The notes below the pieces were generated by a model. That model saw only the letters and a list, made by a program, of their open reading frames with translations, was not told the origin of the DNA and ran no database searches. A program made the position numbers and the translations under genes. From Gracilimonas sp. (GTDB lineage Bacteria; Bacteroidota; Rhodothermia; Balneolales; Balneolaceae): DNA of 64,000 nt. Below are positions 10,301 through 19,273 of this stretch, piece after piece. How positions within the stretch are numbered: the stretch's first letter is position 1; every line of letters starts with the position of its first letter. The stretch is from the NCBI RefSeq assembly GCF_040218225.1, contig NZ_JAVJQO010000008.1, positions 372,001-436,000 on the forward strand. The letters run 5' to 3'.

Positions 10301-10500
10301 GTAACACCTTTTGAAGTCAAAAACCACATTACGCTATTGTCAGCTTGCGTAACGTCGTAAATGGCGTTAGACGGCAAACCGTCTACGATTGAATAGGTTT
10401 TTGCCGGATAGAACTGTGCAACCGAGATGAACGGAGCAAACAGTATAAAACAAATGGGCACAAACCGTAGGATGAAATATTTATAATACTTCAAAAACAA
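7342..10500 (-). CDS. Propeller-sensing histidine kinase (Reg_prop / Y_Y_Y / HisKA / HATPase)
   Basis: A 1052-residue membrane sensor kinase. A signal-anchor (about 8-28) is followed by roughly 600 residues of two-component propeller repeats ([32 protein letters not shown]-like and [14 protein letters not shown] units). Then come a Y_Y_Y domain (about 660-720), a transmembrane helix near 735-757 and a coiled coil. The kinase core has the H box [13 protein letters not shown] with H837, N box [11 protein letters not shown]1 DNGKGFDD, F box LFDPFFTT and G2 [10 protein letters not shown]. The layout matches the sensor part of Bacteroidota hybrid systems, but it lacks the fused receiver and AraC domain. 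The receiver is instead the separate gene 2 bases downstream. The ligand is unknown; no polysaccharide locus is adjacent. Confidence 0.93.
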   Translation of the reverse strand: MFLKYYKYFILRFVPICFILFAPFISVAQFYPAKTYSIVDGLPSNAIYDVTQADNSVMWFLTSKGVTTYDTHNWYVFPDSLQLPTYLSSKIEKSSDGLIWVAGKNDTEFVIKVFDSESWRTIPFPDFWSEKQPTFTFEVLTNDGQHQIVLAGTRAVYLYSTKDGKWENLPFPENESSEINSTVNIDEEVFINTQSGQFTVQDGQIVRSEYDSFFNRYQDILTIAKKDSTVYVLGFNWLAKIQNSQFEILSENPGIHTRSAYNRHSLIIDQRDRIFYSSNSRVMQYDRESGQSIPLEVNGRTNNIFSNKLYLDKENNIWSVDNRGLFKFNILNFKSYNRDSGLAENEVSAIFEASDGTLYIANPSNLNVFRNGEITDQYSLEADNETQVRVLQMAERNDGSVYLAAGDAGLYHLKNGILIPVFTSSSFPMVTSVLEAGGTIYFSDSRHVYKLSENNVPIKINEKPYHYIRNIVELGDGRVGFLSAIEGLYLFEKGTVTSYNSGLLNYNNIYDATSWNGQIILGTSAGLATLENNQIVPFQINDFEDVVFSLLVDHNNQLWIGTFNGVFRWDGETIKHFSVAQGLIGNEINRNALIQDKAGDIWIGTELGVSAYDESEDRSADKVPDLYFTSITSEDSQDIKSEVRPSLPADLSSLIFKFRAISFLHNDKIFYRYRLSGLEKDWNFSTNFSNPAVTYRNLDSGDYTFEIQARNEVSAWSGSSTFSFTIEKPFYETWWFILMVLLAVLVISYLALRLRYIYLIAKQKKLKELIDERTRSITEKNLQIKSKNEELTQVNTELHKKTDSLNEALKKLETAQVKLIQKEKMAALGVLTAGVAHEINNPVNYIKSASEVISEMIEEEEDKLVIKEKDVFDEVFKSIEIGVERIVSIVRSLGSFSRTNEEDKGECDINKILDECLLILKSEFTGRVEIVKSYSNQKVSIQGNEGKLYQLFTNIILNAVQAIDGEGEVAIKTWNKEQNIYIEIKDNGKGFDDLIKEKLFDPFFTTKDPGKGTGLGLAIAYNIVEVHNGEIHFNSVPGSGTIVTIKFPADLG

Positions 10501-10658
10501 AGAGAATTTTTTAGTGTTGGAAAAAATTCATCAGCATTCTCTTGATAAACCAAAGCTGCTAATTAATTATCCCTGATATTTTTATTTGCCAAATATACGA
10601 TGTTTAATATTTAAGCTTTTCATATAATTTCCTTGTTAATTCTAGCTAAAAAGCACTC

Positions 10659-11186
10659 ATGATATCAACCCTTAAAACTGAGCGACTTGTATTGCGCTCC
10701 TTTAAAGACAGCGACCTTGATAATGTATTTAAGGGACTATCAAATCCGGACATCATCAAATATTACGGTATAAGCTTTGATACTAAAGAGTCAGCTAAAG
10801 AACAGATGAAATGGTTCGCTAATCATGAAAAAAATGAAACCGGCAAATGGTGGGCTATTTGTTTAAAGGGATCAGGCACTTTTATTGGTGCTGGTGGATT
10901 AAATGATATCGAACGTGAGCATAATAAAGCTGAATTTGGATTTTGGCTTCTTCCCGAATATTGGGGTAATGCTTTTATGGGTGAGGCAATACCTGCCATT
11001 CTTAATTTCGGATTTCAGGAATTAAACCTGCACCGTATCGTGGGGTATGTGGAAAGCCATAACACTAACTGCAAAAAAGCTCTGGATAAACTCGACTTTA
11101 CTTTTGAAGGAACTATGAGGAATGCAGAGCTCAAAAATGACACCTATATCGACATCGAAATCTATTCTAAGCTCAGTACAGATTAA
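10659..11186 (+). CDS. GNAT N-acetyltransferase, RimJ/RimL type
   Basis: A 175-residue acetyl-CoA-dependent acyltransferase. The start TERLVLRSFKDSDLDNVF is the usual RimJ/RimL N-terminus. The fold continues through AEFGFWLLPEYWGNAFMGEA, the acetyl-CoA pyrophosphate-binding region, and ends with the typical NLHRIVGYVESHNTNCKKALDKLDFTFEGTMR segment. It could acetylate a ribosomal protein N-terminus, an amino acid or a small molecule; the target cannot be deduced. It precedes dnaB in the same direction, separated by 122 bases that contain DnaA-box-like sites. Confidence 0.88.
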   Translation: MISTLKTERLVLRSFKDSDLDNVFKGLSNPDIIKYYGISFDTKESAKEQMKWFANHEKNETGKWWAICLKGSGTFIGAGGLNDIEREHNKAEFGFWLLPEYWGNAFMGEAIPAILNFGFQELNLHRIVGYVESHNTNCKKALDKLDFTFEGTMRNAELKNDTYIDIEIYSKLSTD

Positions 11187-11196
11187 GATTATTGAA

Positions 11197-11228
11197 TGTG
11201 GATAACCTTGTTCTAAATTTGTGGAAAA
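11197..11228 (-). promoter_or_regulatory. Two DnaA-box-like sites upstream of dnaB
   Basis: A perfect TTATCCACA DnaA box is present on the minus strand (TGTGGATAA on plus, 11197-11205). A second site with one mismatch follows in the same orientation (TGTGGAAAA, 11220-11228). They are 23 bases apart start to start and lie 80-110 bases upstream of the dnaB start, in the promoter region. In other bacteria DnaA can repress or activate replication genes through such boxes. Two sites are too few to call an origin. The sequence match is direct; the regulatory role is inference. Confidence 0.5.
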
Positions 11229-11308
11229 AGAATCTCATTTTGCTTTCAATTTATACCTATTTTTGTAATTCGGTTTTCAGCAGTACTCTTTAGTTTTCAC
11301 TTTCACTC

Positions 11309-12829
11309 ATGGCAAAAAAGAACGGATCTTACGGTAATAATTATAAGAATGATGATAAAGTTCTGGAGCAAGGAGGACGTGTTCCCCCTCAAGCCGTAGA
11401 AGTTGAAGAAGCTGTTTTGGGTGCCATGTTGATTGAACACGGAGCGGCTACTATTGCCCTGCAGATGCTAAAGCCTACCGATTTCTACAAGACTGCCAAC
11501 CGCCATATTTTTGAGACTCTGTCCAACTTATATGAACGTGATAATCCGCTGGATCTCCTTACCGTTGAAACAGAATTAAAGGATAACAATCTGCTGGATG
11601 CATGTGGAGGTCCTACCTATTTATCTGACCTGACACGCTCCGTCAGTTCTTCAGCAAACATTGAGTATCACTCTCAAATCATCATCGAAAAAGCTATCAA
11701 GCGGAATCTGATTCTCGCCAGCAATGATGTCATCAAAGATGCTTATGATACCACCAGCGATGCCTACGATGTGTTAGATACTGCCGAACAGCGTATTTTT
11801 GATCTTTCAAACCAGAAAAGCCGAAGCTCTGCCGTTCCTGTTGAAAAGCTTTTGAAAGATACTCTTTCCTATCTGGAAGATCTTCGGGGCAAAGACTACG
11901 GTATTACAGGTGTACCTTCCGGACTAGCCGTTGACGACATGACTGCTGGTTGGCAAAACGGTGATTTGATTATTATTGCAGCTCGGCCATCTATGGGTAA
12001 AACGGCTTTTGTATTAACTGCTGCCCGTAATGCAGCTATGCATCCCGATGAAAATCTCCGAACTCCCATTGCTCTTTTTAGTCTGGAGATGTCGAATCAG
12101 TCTTTAGTGCAACGTTTACTAACTATGGAAGCCCGTGTTCGTGCAGATGAAGCACGTAAAGGAACCTTAAAGGATGAAGACTTCCGCAAACTGATTGATG
12201 CAGCGAGCCGGTTATTCAGTGCTGAGATTTTTATTGATGATACACCGGGCATCAGCCTGATGGAATTGAGAACCAAATGCCGGCGACTGAAGAGTGAAAA
12301 AGGAATTGGGTTGATTGTAGTCGATTACCTTCAGCTGATGCAGTCTAACGCAAAAGATATTGGAAGCCGTGAACAGGAAATCGCATCTATTTCCCGTGGA
12401 TTAAAAGGACTAGCCAAAGAGCTTGATGTTCCGGTCATTGCCCTGTCACAGCTTTCACGTGCGGTTGAGCAGCGCGGAGGTGACAAACGCCCACAACTTA
12501 GTGACCTTCGTGAGTCTGGATCTATTGAGCAGGATGCCGATATCGTTATGTTCCTATATCGTCCAGAGTATTACGGAATTACGACCACTGCTGAAGGCCA
12601 ATCCACGGCTGGTATAGCTGAAGTGATTATAGGAAAGCAACGTAACGGTCCTGTTGGAAGTAAAATGATGTACTTCGTGAAGGATTATGCTCGTTTCGAA
12701 AACCTCACGTCTGCCGAGAAGAATGACCCTTTTCTTGGTGATGGTAGTGGAAATAATGGAGGTAACGGAAACGACGGTCCTCCACCCTTACCACATAATC
12801 CTGCTCCAGATGAGGACGCTCCTTTTTAA
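11309..12829 (+). CDS. dnaB: Replicative DNA helicase DnaB
   Basis: Hexameric 5'-3' helicase that unwinds the fork ahead of the replisome. The N-terminal DnaB domain starts at PPQAVEVEEAVLGAMLIE (about 26-43). The RecA-like motor has Walker A AARPSMGKTAFVL (about 225-237), Walker B GLIVVDYLQLMQ, the H3/DnaB motif ALSQLSRAVEQRGGDKRPQLSDLRESGSIEQDADIVMFLYR, and the arginine finger region KQRNGPVG. No intein is present at the usual Walker A insertion point. The C-terminus is a glycine, asparagine and proline-rich disordered tail with an acidic end. Its stop overlaps the stop of the convergent glycosyltransferase gene. Confidence 0.97.
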   Translation: MAKKNGSYGNNYKNDDKVLEQGGRVPPQAVEVEEAVLGAMLIEHGAATIALQMLKPTDFYKTANRHIFETLSNLYERDNPLDLLTVETELKDNNLLDACGGPTYLSDLTRSVSSSANIEYHSQIIIEKAIKRNLILASNDVIKDAYDTTSDAYDVLDTAEQRIFDLSNQKSRSSAVPVEKLLKDTLSYLEDLRGKDYGITGVPSGLAVDDMTAGWQNGDLIIIAARPSMGKTAFVLTAARNAAMHPDENLRTPIALFSLEMSNQSLVQRLLTMEARVRADEARKGTLKDEDFRKLIDAASRLFSAEIFIDDTPGISLMELRTKCRRLKSEKGIGLIVVDYLQLMQSNAKDIGSREQEIASISRGLKGLAKELDVPVIALSQLSRAVEQRGGDKRPQLSDLRESGSIEQDADIVMFLYRPEYYGITTTAEGQSTAGIAEVIIGKQRNGPVGSKMMYFVKDYARFENLTSAEKNDPFLGDGSGNNGGNGNDGPPPLPHNPAPDEDAPF

Positions 12830-13935
12830 TTTATTACTCCATCAAAGAGCTTATCGAAATCTTTAATCCGCTTCGACCAATCCAGATGTCGGTTGATGTT
12901 TTGAAGTGAATTTTTCGGGAGAGATTTGGTTTTACCGGTCAGCAGTTCCTTCATATGATGAAAAAGATCATCTTCCGTTTCATATAGAACCGGAGCATGC
13001 AAAAGCGGATCATGCAGACTTTTTGGAATAAGTTCAGGATAATGTAAACTGTTGGGCACCAATGGATGACATCCACAATATATCGCTTCCATAATGGCAA
13101 CGCAGAAGAACTCATAGCTAGCTGTAGACACAACAATGTCACCAGAATGAAGTAGTTTACTGTAGTTTTCTTTGTCATCCACATACCCAAAGTGGGTGAT
13201 TTGCTGCCCGAATCGCTGCCAGGCTTTTTCAAACTCTTCGGGCTTTTCATGCTGTGTGTCACCAGCCAGAATCAGGTCAAATTTCAGGTCTATATCATTG
13301 AGCCTGTTTAACACTCGGAAAAACATAGCTGGATTCCGGTCAAACTGCCAGCGCTGGTTCCAAACAATAACCGGATTTTCATTTTGAGACCGGGTATCCG
13401 GTTGCTTGTCAAAACTGGAAAGATCCAGTCCCGGGTGCATTACAATGCTCTTTTTTTCAATCCTTTCTACAGTATTATATTGATTGGCATCAGGAAATTT
13501 ATCCAAAAATTTTGGCAGTGCTTCCATTAAATCATTCAGGTGAAACTGAGAGGAAAAAAGCAGCTTATCAGCCACCAACATGCTTAAATAGTTGATATAA
13601 CAATACGTTAAATCCCGGGTTTCTCCTTCCGGTATCGGACGGGTAAACTGATTGTCATGCATGTACATAATCACCGGCGTATGAGCAAATCTTGGATTTG
13701 TGAGAGCCATAAAAGCAGGTAAATTAGTCATGCTGCTCGTGAGCAACAGGTCAATGTCTTCATCAACCTTTTTTGTCATTTCAGCCAATGAAACCGAATC
13801 TCCATGCATGCGCCATTTCCATCCCTTATAATTTAGTTTGATAGGGATAATATTATGGCTTGAATGCTTTTCAAGTCCTTTAAGAAAAGCCTTATGAGAG
13901 CCGCTGTAAAATGGTTCTACCGCCAGAATGTTCAT
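12826..13935 (-). CDS. Glycosyltransferase of the tRNA-queuosine alpha-mannosyltransferase family (DUF3524 plus GT4)
   Basis: A 369-residue GT-B enzyme. The N-terminal half is the DUF3524 domain: VEPFYSGSHKAF, then LNYKGWKWRMHG, LLTSSMTNLPAF, MYMHDNQFTRPI and YCYINYLSMLVADKLLFSSQFH. These correspond block by block to the animal enzyme GTDC1/QTMAN, which mannosylates queuosine in tRNA-Asp. The C-terminal half is a GT4-like nucleotide-sugar-binding domain with WNQRWQFDRNP, HFGYVDDKENYSKLLHSGDIVVSTASYEFFCVAIMEAIYCGC and the catalytic E region. queD and queE are in the same window at 51-52 kb, so the organism probably makes queuosine. The family call is strong; a tRNA-mannosylating role in this bacterium is inferred. 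Confidence 0.8.
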   Translation of the reverse strand: MNILAVEPFYSGSHKAFLKGLEKHSSHNIIPIKLNYKGWKWRMHGDSVSLAEMTKKVDEDIDLLLTSSMTNLPAFMALTNPRFAHTPVIMYMHDNQFTRPIPEGETRDLTYCYINYLSMLVADKLLFSSQFHLNDLMEALPKFLDKFPDANQYNTVERIEKKSIVMHPGLDLSSFDKQPDTRSQNENPVIVWNQRWQFDRNPAMFFRVLNRLNDIDLKFDLILAGDTQHEKPEEFEKAWQRFGQQITHFGYVDDKENYSKLLHSGDIVVSTASYEFFCVAIMEAIYCGCHPLVPNSLHYPELIPKSLHDPLLHAPVLYETEDDLFHHMKELLTGKTKSLPKNSLQNINRHLDWSKRIKDFDKLFDGVIN

Positions 13936-14067
13936 ACAAATGATCTTAAGATCTTAGGAAAGCGATAAGTATAAGGAATTTATTATTGAACCGAATAAAG
14001 TGAGTTTTAAGATGGTTCTAAACTCTGATTTTTAGGATGGGTAGATTTCCAGAATTGGCTGTATTGA

Positions 14068-14222
14068 CGTCATCGCGAGGAGCATCGATAACTTACCATT
14101 TACATCTATGCTTTACGACGACGCGATCTCGTTGAACCATTTTGGAGCTCGATTCAGGGAGATTGCTTCGTCGTTGTACATCCCAAACCGACATTCGATA
14201 TTTTAGACTCCTCGCAATGACG
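14068..14222. repeat. Inverted-repeat-bounded 155-bp element (MITE/REP-like)
   Basis: The 369-base gap between the glycosyltransferase and mutL holds no plausible gene but shows a bounded element. Its left end CGTCATCGCGAGGAG (14068-14082) and right end CTCCTCGCAATGACG (14208-14222) are inverted copies with one mismatch in 15. The interior contains GATTGCTTCGTCGT-type sequence. The GTCATTGCGAGGAG / GATTGCTTCGTC style is familiar from dispersed intergenic repeats in many bacterial genomes. There is no transposase, so if mobile it is non-autonomous. Target duplications are not obvious. Confidence 0.6.
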
Positions 14223-14238
14223 TGGTACATTCTACGGG

Positions 14239-14259
14239 TTCCACTGCTCTGCTGTGGAA
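14239..14259. repeat. Small hairpin next to the inverted-repeat element
   Basis: TTCCAC (14239-14244) and GTGGAA (14254-14259) form a 6-bp stem around TGCTCTGCT. It lies 16 bases right of the 155-bp element and is followed by GGAGGAGGATTACGGAGCGGAGCTCTGC up to the end of mutL. It may be part of the same dispersed-repeat family or the 3' end structure of mutL. There is no U-tract, so I do not call it a terminator. Confidence 0.35.
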
Positions 14260-14304
14260 TCTCGGAGGAGGATTACGGAGCGGAGCTCTGCAACGAGACT
14301 AAGA

Positions 14305-16158
14305 CTACCTAAACCGGGACTGTATTTCATCCAGCGGAATGTAGCTGATCGTAGGCTTTTTCAACGGATCTAAATAAGGTTGTTCGCAGGCAAAAAGTTG
14401 ATCAACCAGCCCTTCCATCTCCTGTTCGGTAAGTTTTTTACCACGTGGAATAGCTGCTTTAGCTGCAAAAGCGATCGCTAATTTTTCCCGGGCTTCCAGC
14501 TTTACTTTCTGCCCCAGTTCCTGGTACTGATGCAGCATCGAGATCAGTACTTCTTCCTCATTGCCAATTTCAATATCGGCTGGCACCCCATTAATCATGG
14601 CGGTATTTCCACTCAGCAGTTGTACAGAAAAACCCATCCGCTGAATGATGGAATGCAGCTCTTTCAGTAGCGTATAATCTGATGCAGACAGCTCTAGTGT
14701 TTGCGCAAAAAGTAACTGCTGCGTACTTGGAAGTGCTTCTTCGGTAGCATTGATCGCCTTTTCAAAAATGATGCGCTTATGCGCCAAATGCTGGTCAATT
14801 ACGGTAAGTCCGGTTCGTGTTTGGGTAAGGATATATGTGTTATGTAGCTGCCAAAAGCCTTTATCCTGTGTGACTTTCTTCTGTTGGTCTTCAGAAGGTT
14901 CGAAGTTATTCGCATCTGAGAAATCAGCACGTTGAGCCGAGTTGCTTCCATATAATTTCTCTCCAAATTCATCACCCTTTCCTTGAATGTTCGAAGAACG
15001 GTTGTTAATTCGGGAAGGCATTTGGAATCCACCTCCACCCTGACCAGAAGATTGTGACCGGGGTTTATTAAAGCTGAACCCTGAATCAAATCCTTTGGAT
15101 GGATCATCACTCAAAAAAGCATCCTGGTCCTGTTGAATATTTGGAACCTGAAAGTGCTTATTCAGGGCACGATTAACCACCGAGCGTGCCAGCTGTATAA
15201 CACTGCGTTCGTCTTCGAACTTAACTTCCATTTTGGACGGATGAACATTCACATCCACCTTGGAAGGATCAATATCAAAAAACAAAGCATAAAACGGATA
15301 TTCATTATTCCTCGTCCACGCATCATATAAACTCAGAATTACATGAGTAAGATAACGATGCTGAAATGGGCGGCCATTAACAAACAAAAATTGCTCACCG
15401 CGGCTTTTCTTTGCCAGTTTGGGATCCGAGGCAAATCCGTGAATTTTCACATAGCTGGTTTCTTCTCCAAATTCTATAAGGCTGGCTTTATAAGAACTTC
15501 CAAAAATCTGTGTAACGCGATCTTTAAGGTCCTGGATGGGTAAATCATAAATGATATCCCCATCTGCCTCAACATAAAAAGCTACATCTGTATTAGCCAA
15601 TGCTGTATACTGAATGGTTCGCAAGATGTGCCGAAGTTCAGTCACGTCAGTCTTTAAAAACTGCCGGCGAGCCGGTACGTTAAAAAATAGGTTTCGAACA
15701 GCTATAGTAGTTCCATTATCGGTAGCAGTGGGCTTAATTTCCCTTTCCTCTCCGCCCCAAACTTCAAATTCCCAGCCATTTTCATCTCCGGCTCGCTTTG
15801 TTTTAACAGTAACCTGCGAAACAGAAGCAATGGACGCCATGGCCTCCCCCCGGAAACCCAACGTCCGGATTTTGAAAAGATCATCAACAGAATTGATTTT
15901 AGAAGTAGCATGCCGTTCAAAACAAAGCGGAAGATCTTCCTTACTCATTCCGCACCCGTTATCGGAAACCTGAATCAAGGTTCGGCCTGCATTTTGGATA
16001 AGAATTTTGACCTGATCGCCACCGGCATCAATGGCATTATCGAGAAGTTCTTTAACTACCGAAGCAGGGCGTTGAATAACCTCACCGGCCGCAATTTTAT
16101 TACTAATTTCTGGGGGAAGCTGATGTATAATGGAATCGCTAATCCGGGTATCGCTCAA
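14305..16158 (-). CDS. mutL: DNA mismatch repair protein MutL, endonuclease motifs degenerate
   Basis: Matchmaker ATPase of mismatch repair, 617 residues. The GHKL N-terminus is intact: KELLDNAIDAGGD (36-48), SDNGCGMSKED, and TLGFRGEAMASIASV (99-113). The NGR loop and VDVNVHPSKMEV follow. A low-complexity linker spans about 340-430. In the C-terminal domain the endonuclease signature DQHAX2EX4E reads DQHLAHKRIIFE (455-466), so the middle Glu is Lys. The second motif, normally containing Cys, reads AFAAKAAI (563-570), and the CPHGRP motif reads DPLKKP (597-602). Nicking activity is therefore doubtful, as in the E. coli type. A 68-residue membrane-protein gene lies 18 bases upstream. Confidence 0.95.
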   Translation of the reverse strand: MSDTRISDSIIHQLPPEISNKIAAGEVIQRPASVVKELLDNAIDAGGDQVKILIQNAGRTLIQVSDNGCGMSKEDLPLCFERHATSKINSVDDLFKIRTLGFRGEAMASIASVSQVTVKTKRAGDENGWEFEVWGGEEREIKPTATDNGTTIAVRNLFFNVPARRQFLKTDVTELRHILRTIQYTALANTDVAFYVEADGDIIYDLPIQDLKDRVTQIFGSSYKASLIEFGEETSYVKIHGFASDPKLAKKSRGEQFLFVNGRPFQHRYLTHVILSLYDAWTRNNEYPFYALFFDIDPSKVDVNVHPSKMEVKFEDERSVIQLARSVVNRALNKHFQVPNIQQDQDAFLSDDPSKGFDSGFSFNKPRSQSSGQGGGGFQMPSRINNRSSNIQGKGDEFGEKLYGSNSAQRADFSDANNFEPSEDQQKKVTQDKGFWQLHNTYILTQTRTGLTVIDQHLAHKRIIFEKAINATEEALPSTQQLLFAQTLELSASDYTLLKELHSIIQRMGFSVQLLSGNTAMINGVPADIEIGNEEEVLISMLHQYQELGQKVKLEAREKLAIAFAAKAAIPRGKKLTEQEMEGLVDQLFACEQPYLDPLKKPTISYIPLDEIQSRFR

Positions 16159-16176
16159 TGGTTATCTGTACGTCTT

Positions 16177-16383
16177 TTATAGTGAAATTAAATAAACAAT
16201 AAGGGCAAGGCATGCCGCATAAAATACTACGCGGGTAAACTGTGCCGGTCTTCGTCGTGTATGGGTCTCGAATTTGATCCGCTTTCGGCGCTTTTCTTTC
16301 TCATCCTTTTCGGGATCGTAGTAGCGAAACGGGTAATCAAATTTTTTGGGTTTAGGCCGGAAGCCGAACATCGGTCTGATCAT
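16177..16383 (-). CDS. Small single-pass membrane protein of unknown function
   Basis: A 68-residue protein I do not recognise. The N-terminal two thirds are strongly basic and aromatic (FRPKPKKFDYPFRYYD, then EKDEKEKRRKRIKFETHTRRR). The last 19 residues (VVFYAACLALIVYLISL) form one transmembrane helix, giving a tail-anchored or C-in topology. It ends 18 bases before the mutL start in the same direction, so the two are likely co-transcribed. Convincing codon structure and placement make it probably real, but short length leaves some doubt. Confidence 0.6.
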   Translation of the reverse strand: MIRPMFGFRPKPKKFDYPFRYYDPEKDEKEKRRKRIKFETHTRRRPAQFTRVVFYAACLALIVYLISL

Positions 16384-16610
16384 AACAACACCTCAATTTT
16401 ATTGGCTTTGAATGGCTAACGCAGGTGGTTACCAAATCTTGCCTAATATACAGAATTTGCGGGGTGAATATCGAACATTCAATTTTGAATAATGCATATT
16501 GCAGGTTGGGTATTCTTTCAAATGTTCTTTTGCTACTAAAATTTGTAAACTCCCTGCCCTATTATTTTTCTTCGGAAACCATTTTTTCGATCTTAACATT
16601 AATTAATTGA

Positions 16611-18860
<2,250 letters not shown>

Positions 18861-18882
18861 TCTCTGATAAACTTAGACCATA

Positions 18883-18914
18883 AGCCCGGTTCTTAAAAGA
18901 TCCGGGCTTTTTTA
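18883..18914 (+). terminator. Rho-independent terminator of the isocitrate dehydrogenase gene
   Basis: AAGCCCGG (18883-18890) pairs with CCGGGCTT (18903-18910) around a 12-base loop, followed directly by a T-run. It starts 23 bases after the icd stop and separates it from the thr leader region. Confidence 0.9.
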
Positions 18915-19079
18915 TTTCCCTTTTTCATACCCACACCCGAATACTTGCTTACATTCAAAGCTGGAATTTCATCAATTAAAAGCGCTACAAATTCTATCTT
19001 ACTAACTGATTTATCTTCACTTAAAAAGAAATTGATTTTCAGTGTTTACTTTCAGTCTCAAATAAAATAGACTTAAGCA

Positions 19080-19190
19080 ATGAAATTTAATCAAACACAT
19101 AGCTCCAAAAATCCGGCTCTTTCAATGGCTTTGAGCACAGCTATGTCTTTGGTTATCAATTCAACTACGACTACAATTACAACCCCTTAG
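19080..19190 (+). CDS. thrL: Threonine operon leader peptide (attenuator)
   Basis: A 36-codon ORF starting ATGAAATTTAAT and ending NSTTTTITTP-stop, 83 bases before thrA. The last eight sense codons are Thr-Thr-Thr-Thr-Ile-Thr-Thr-Pro (ACT ACG ACT ACA ATT ACA ACC CCT). This is the composition expected of a leader that senses charged tRNA-Thr and tRNA-Ile, and it resembles E. coli thrL in logic though not in sequence. The ribosome would stall when threonine is scarce and change folding of the downstream RNA. The coding content is directly visible; the mechanism is inference from the well-known thr and ilv attenuators. It is not similar to any other gene in the window. Confidence 0.75.
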   Translation: MKFNQTHSSKNPALSMALSTAMSLVINSTTTTITTP

Positions 19191-19230
19191 GGGGTGCTTA
19201 TCTACATATCGCCATTTGGCATTATGCCAA
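19182..19230 (+). promoter_or_regulatory. Candidate attenuator hairpins after the thr leader peptide
   Basis: Two hairpins follow the Thr codons. ACCCC/GGGGT (19182-19186 with 19191-19195) encloses the leader stop codon. TTGGCA/TGCCAA (19216-19221 with 19225-19230) lies just before thrA. Neither has a clear U-tract, so the exact terminator and antiterminator pairing is not settled. The 165 bases upstream of the leader (18915-19079) contain no other gene and must hold the promoter; no confident promoter motif was found. Confidence 0.4.
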
Positions 19231-19273
19231 TCTCAGACAGCCTTAAAGTCATTAACCTAGTTTTATATCTATT

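Noticed and set aside
11187-11308. Replication origin upstream of dnaB
   Set aside because: Only two DnaA-box-like sites and no clear AT-rich unwinding repeat cluster or dnaA/dnaN genes are nearby.
14041-14300. Insertion sequence in the gap before mutL
   Set aside because: No transposase ORF and no target duplication; kept only as a short inverted-repeat element.
19021-19075. Bacteroidota-type promoter (TTG and TACTTTC) before the thr leader
   Set aside because: The two elements are only 12 bases apart, much shorter than the usual spacing of about 17-21, so no promoter was called.
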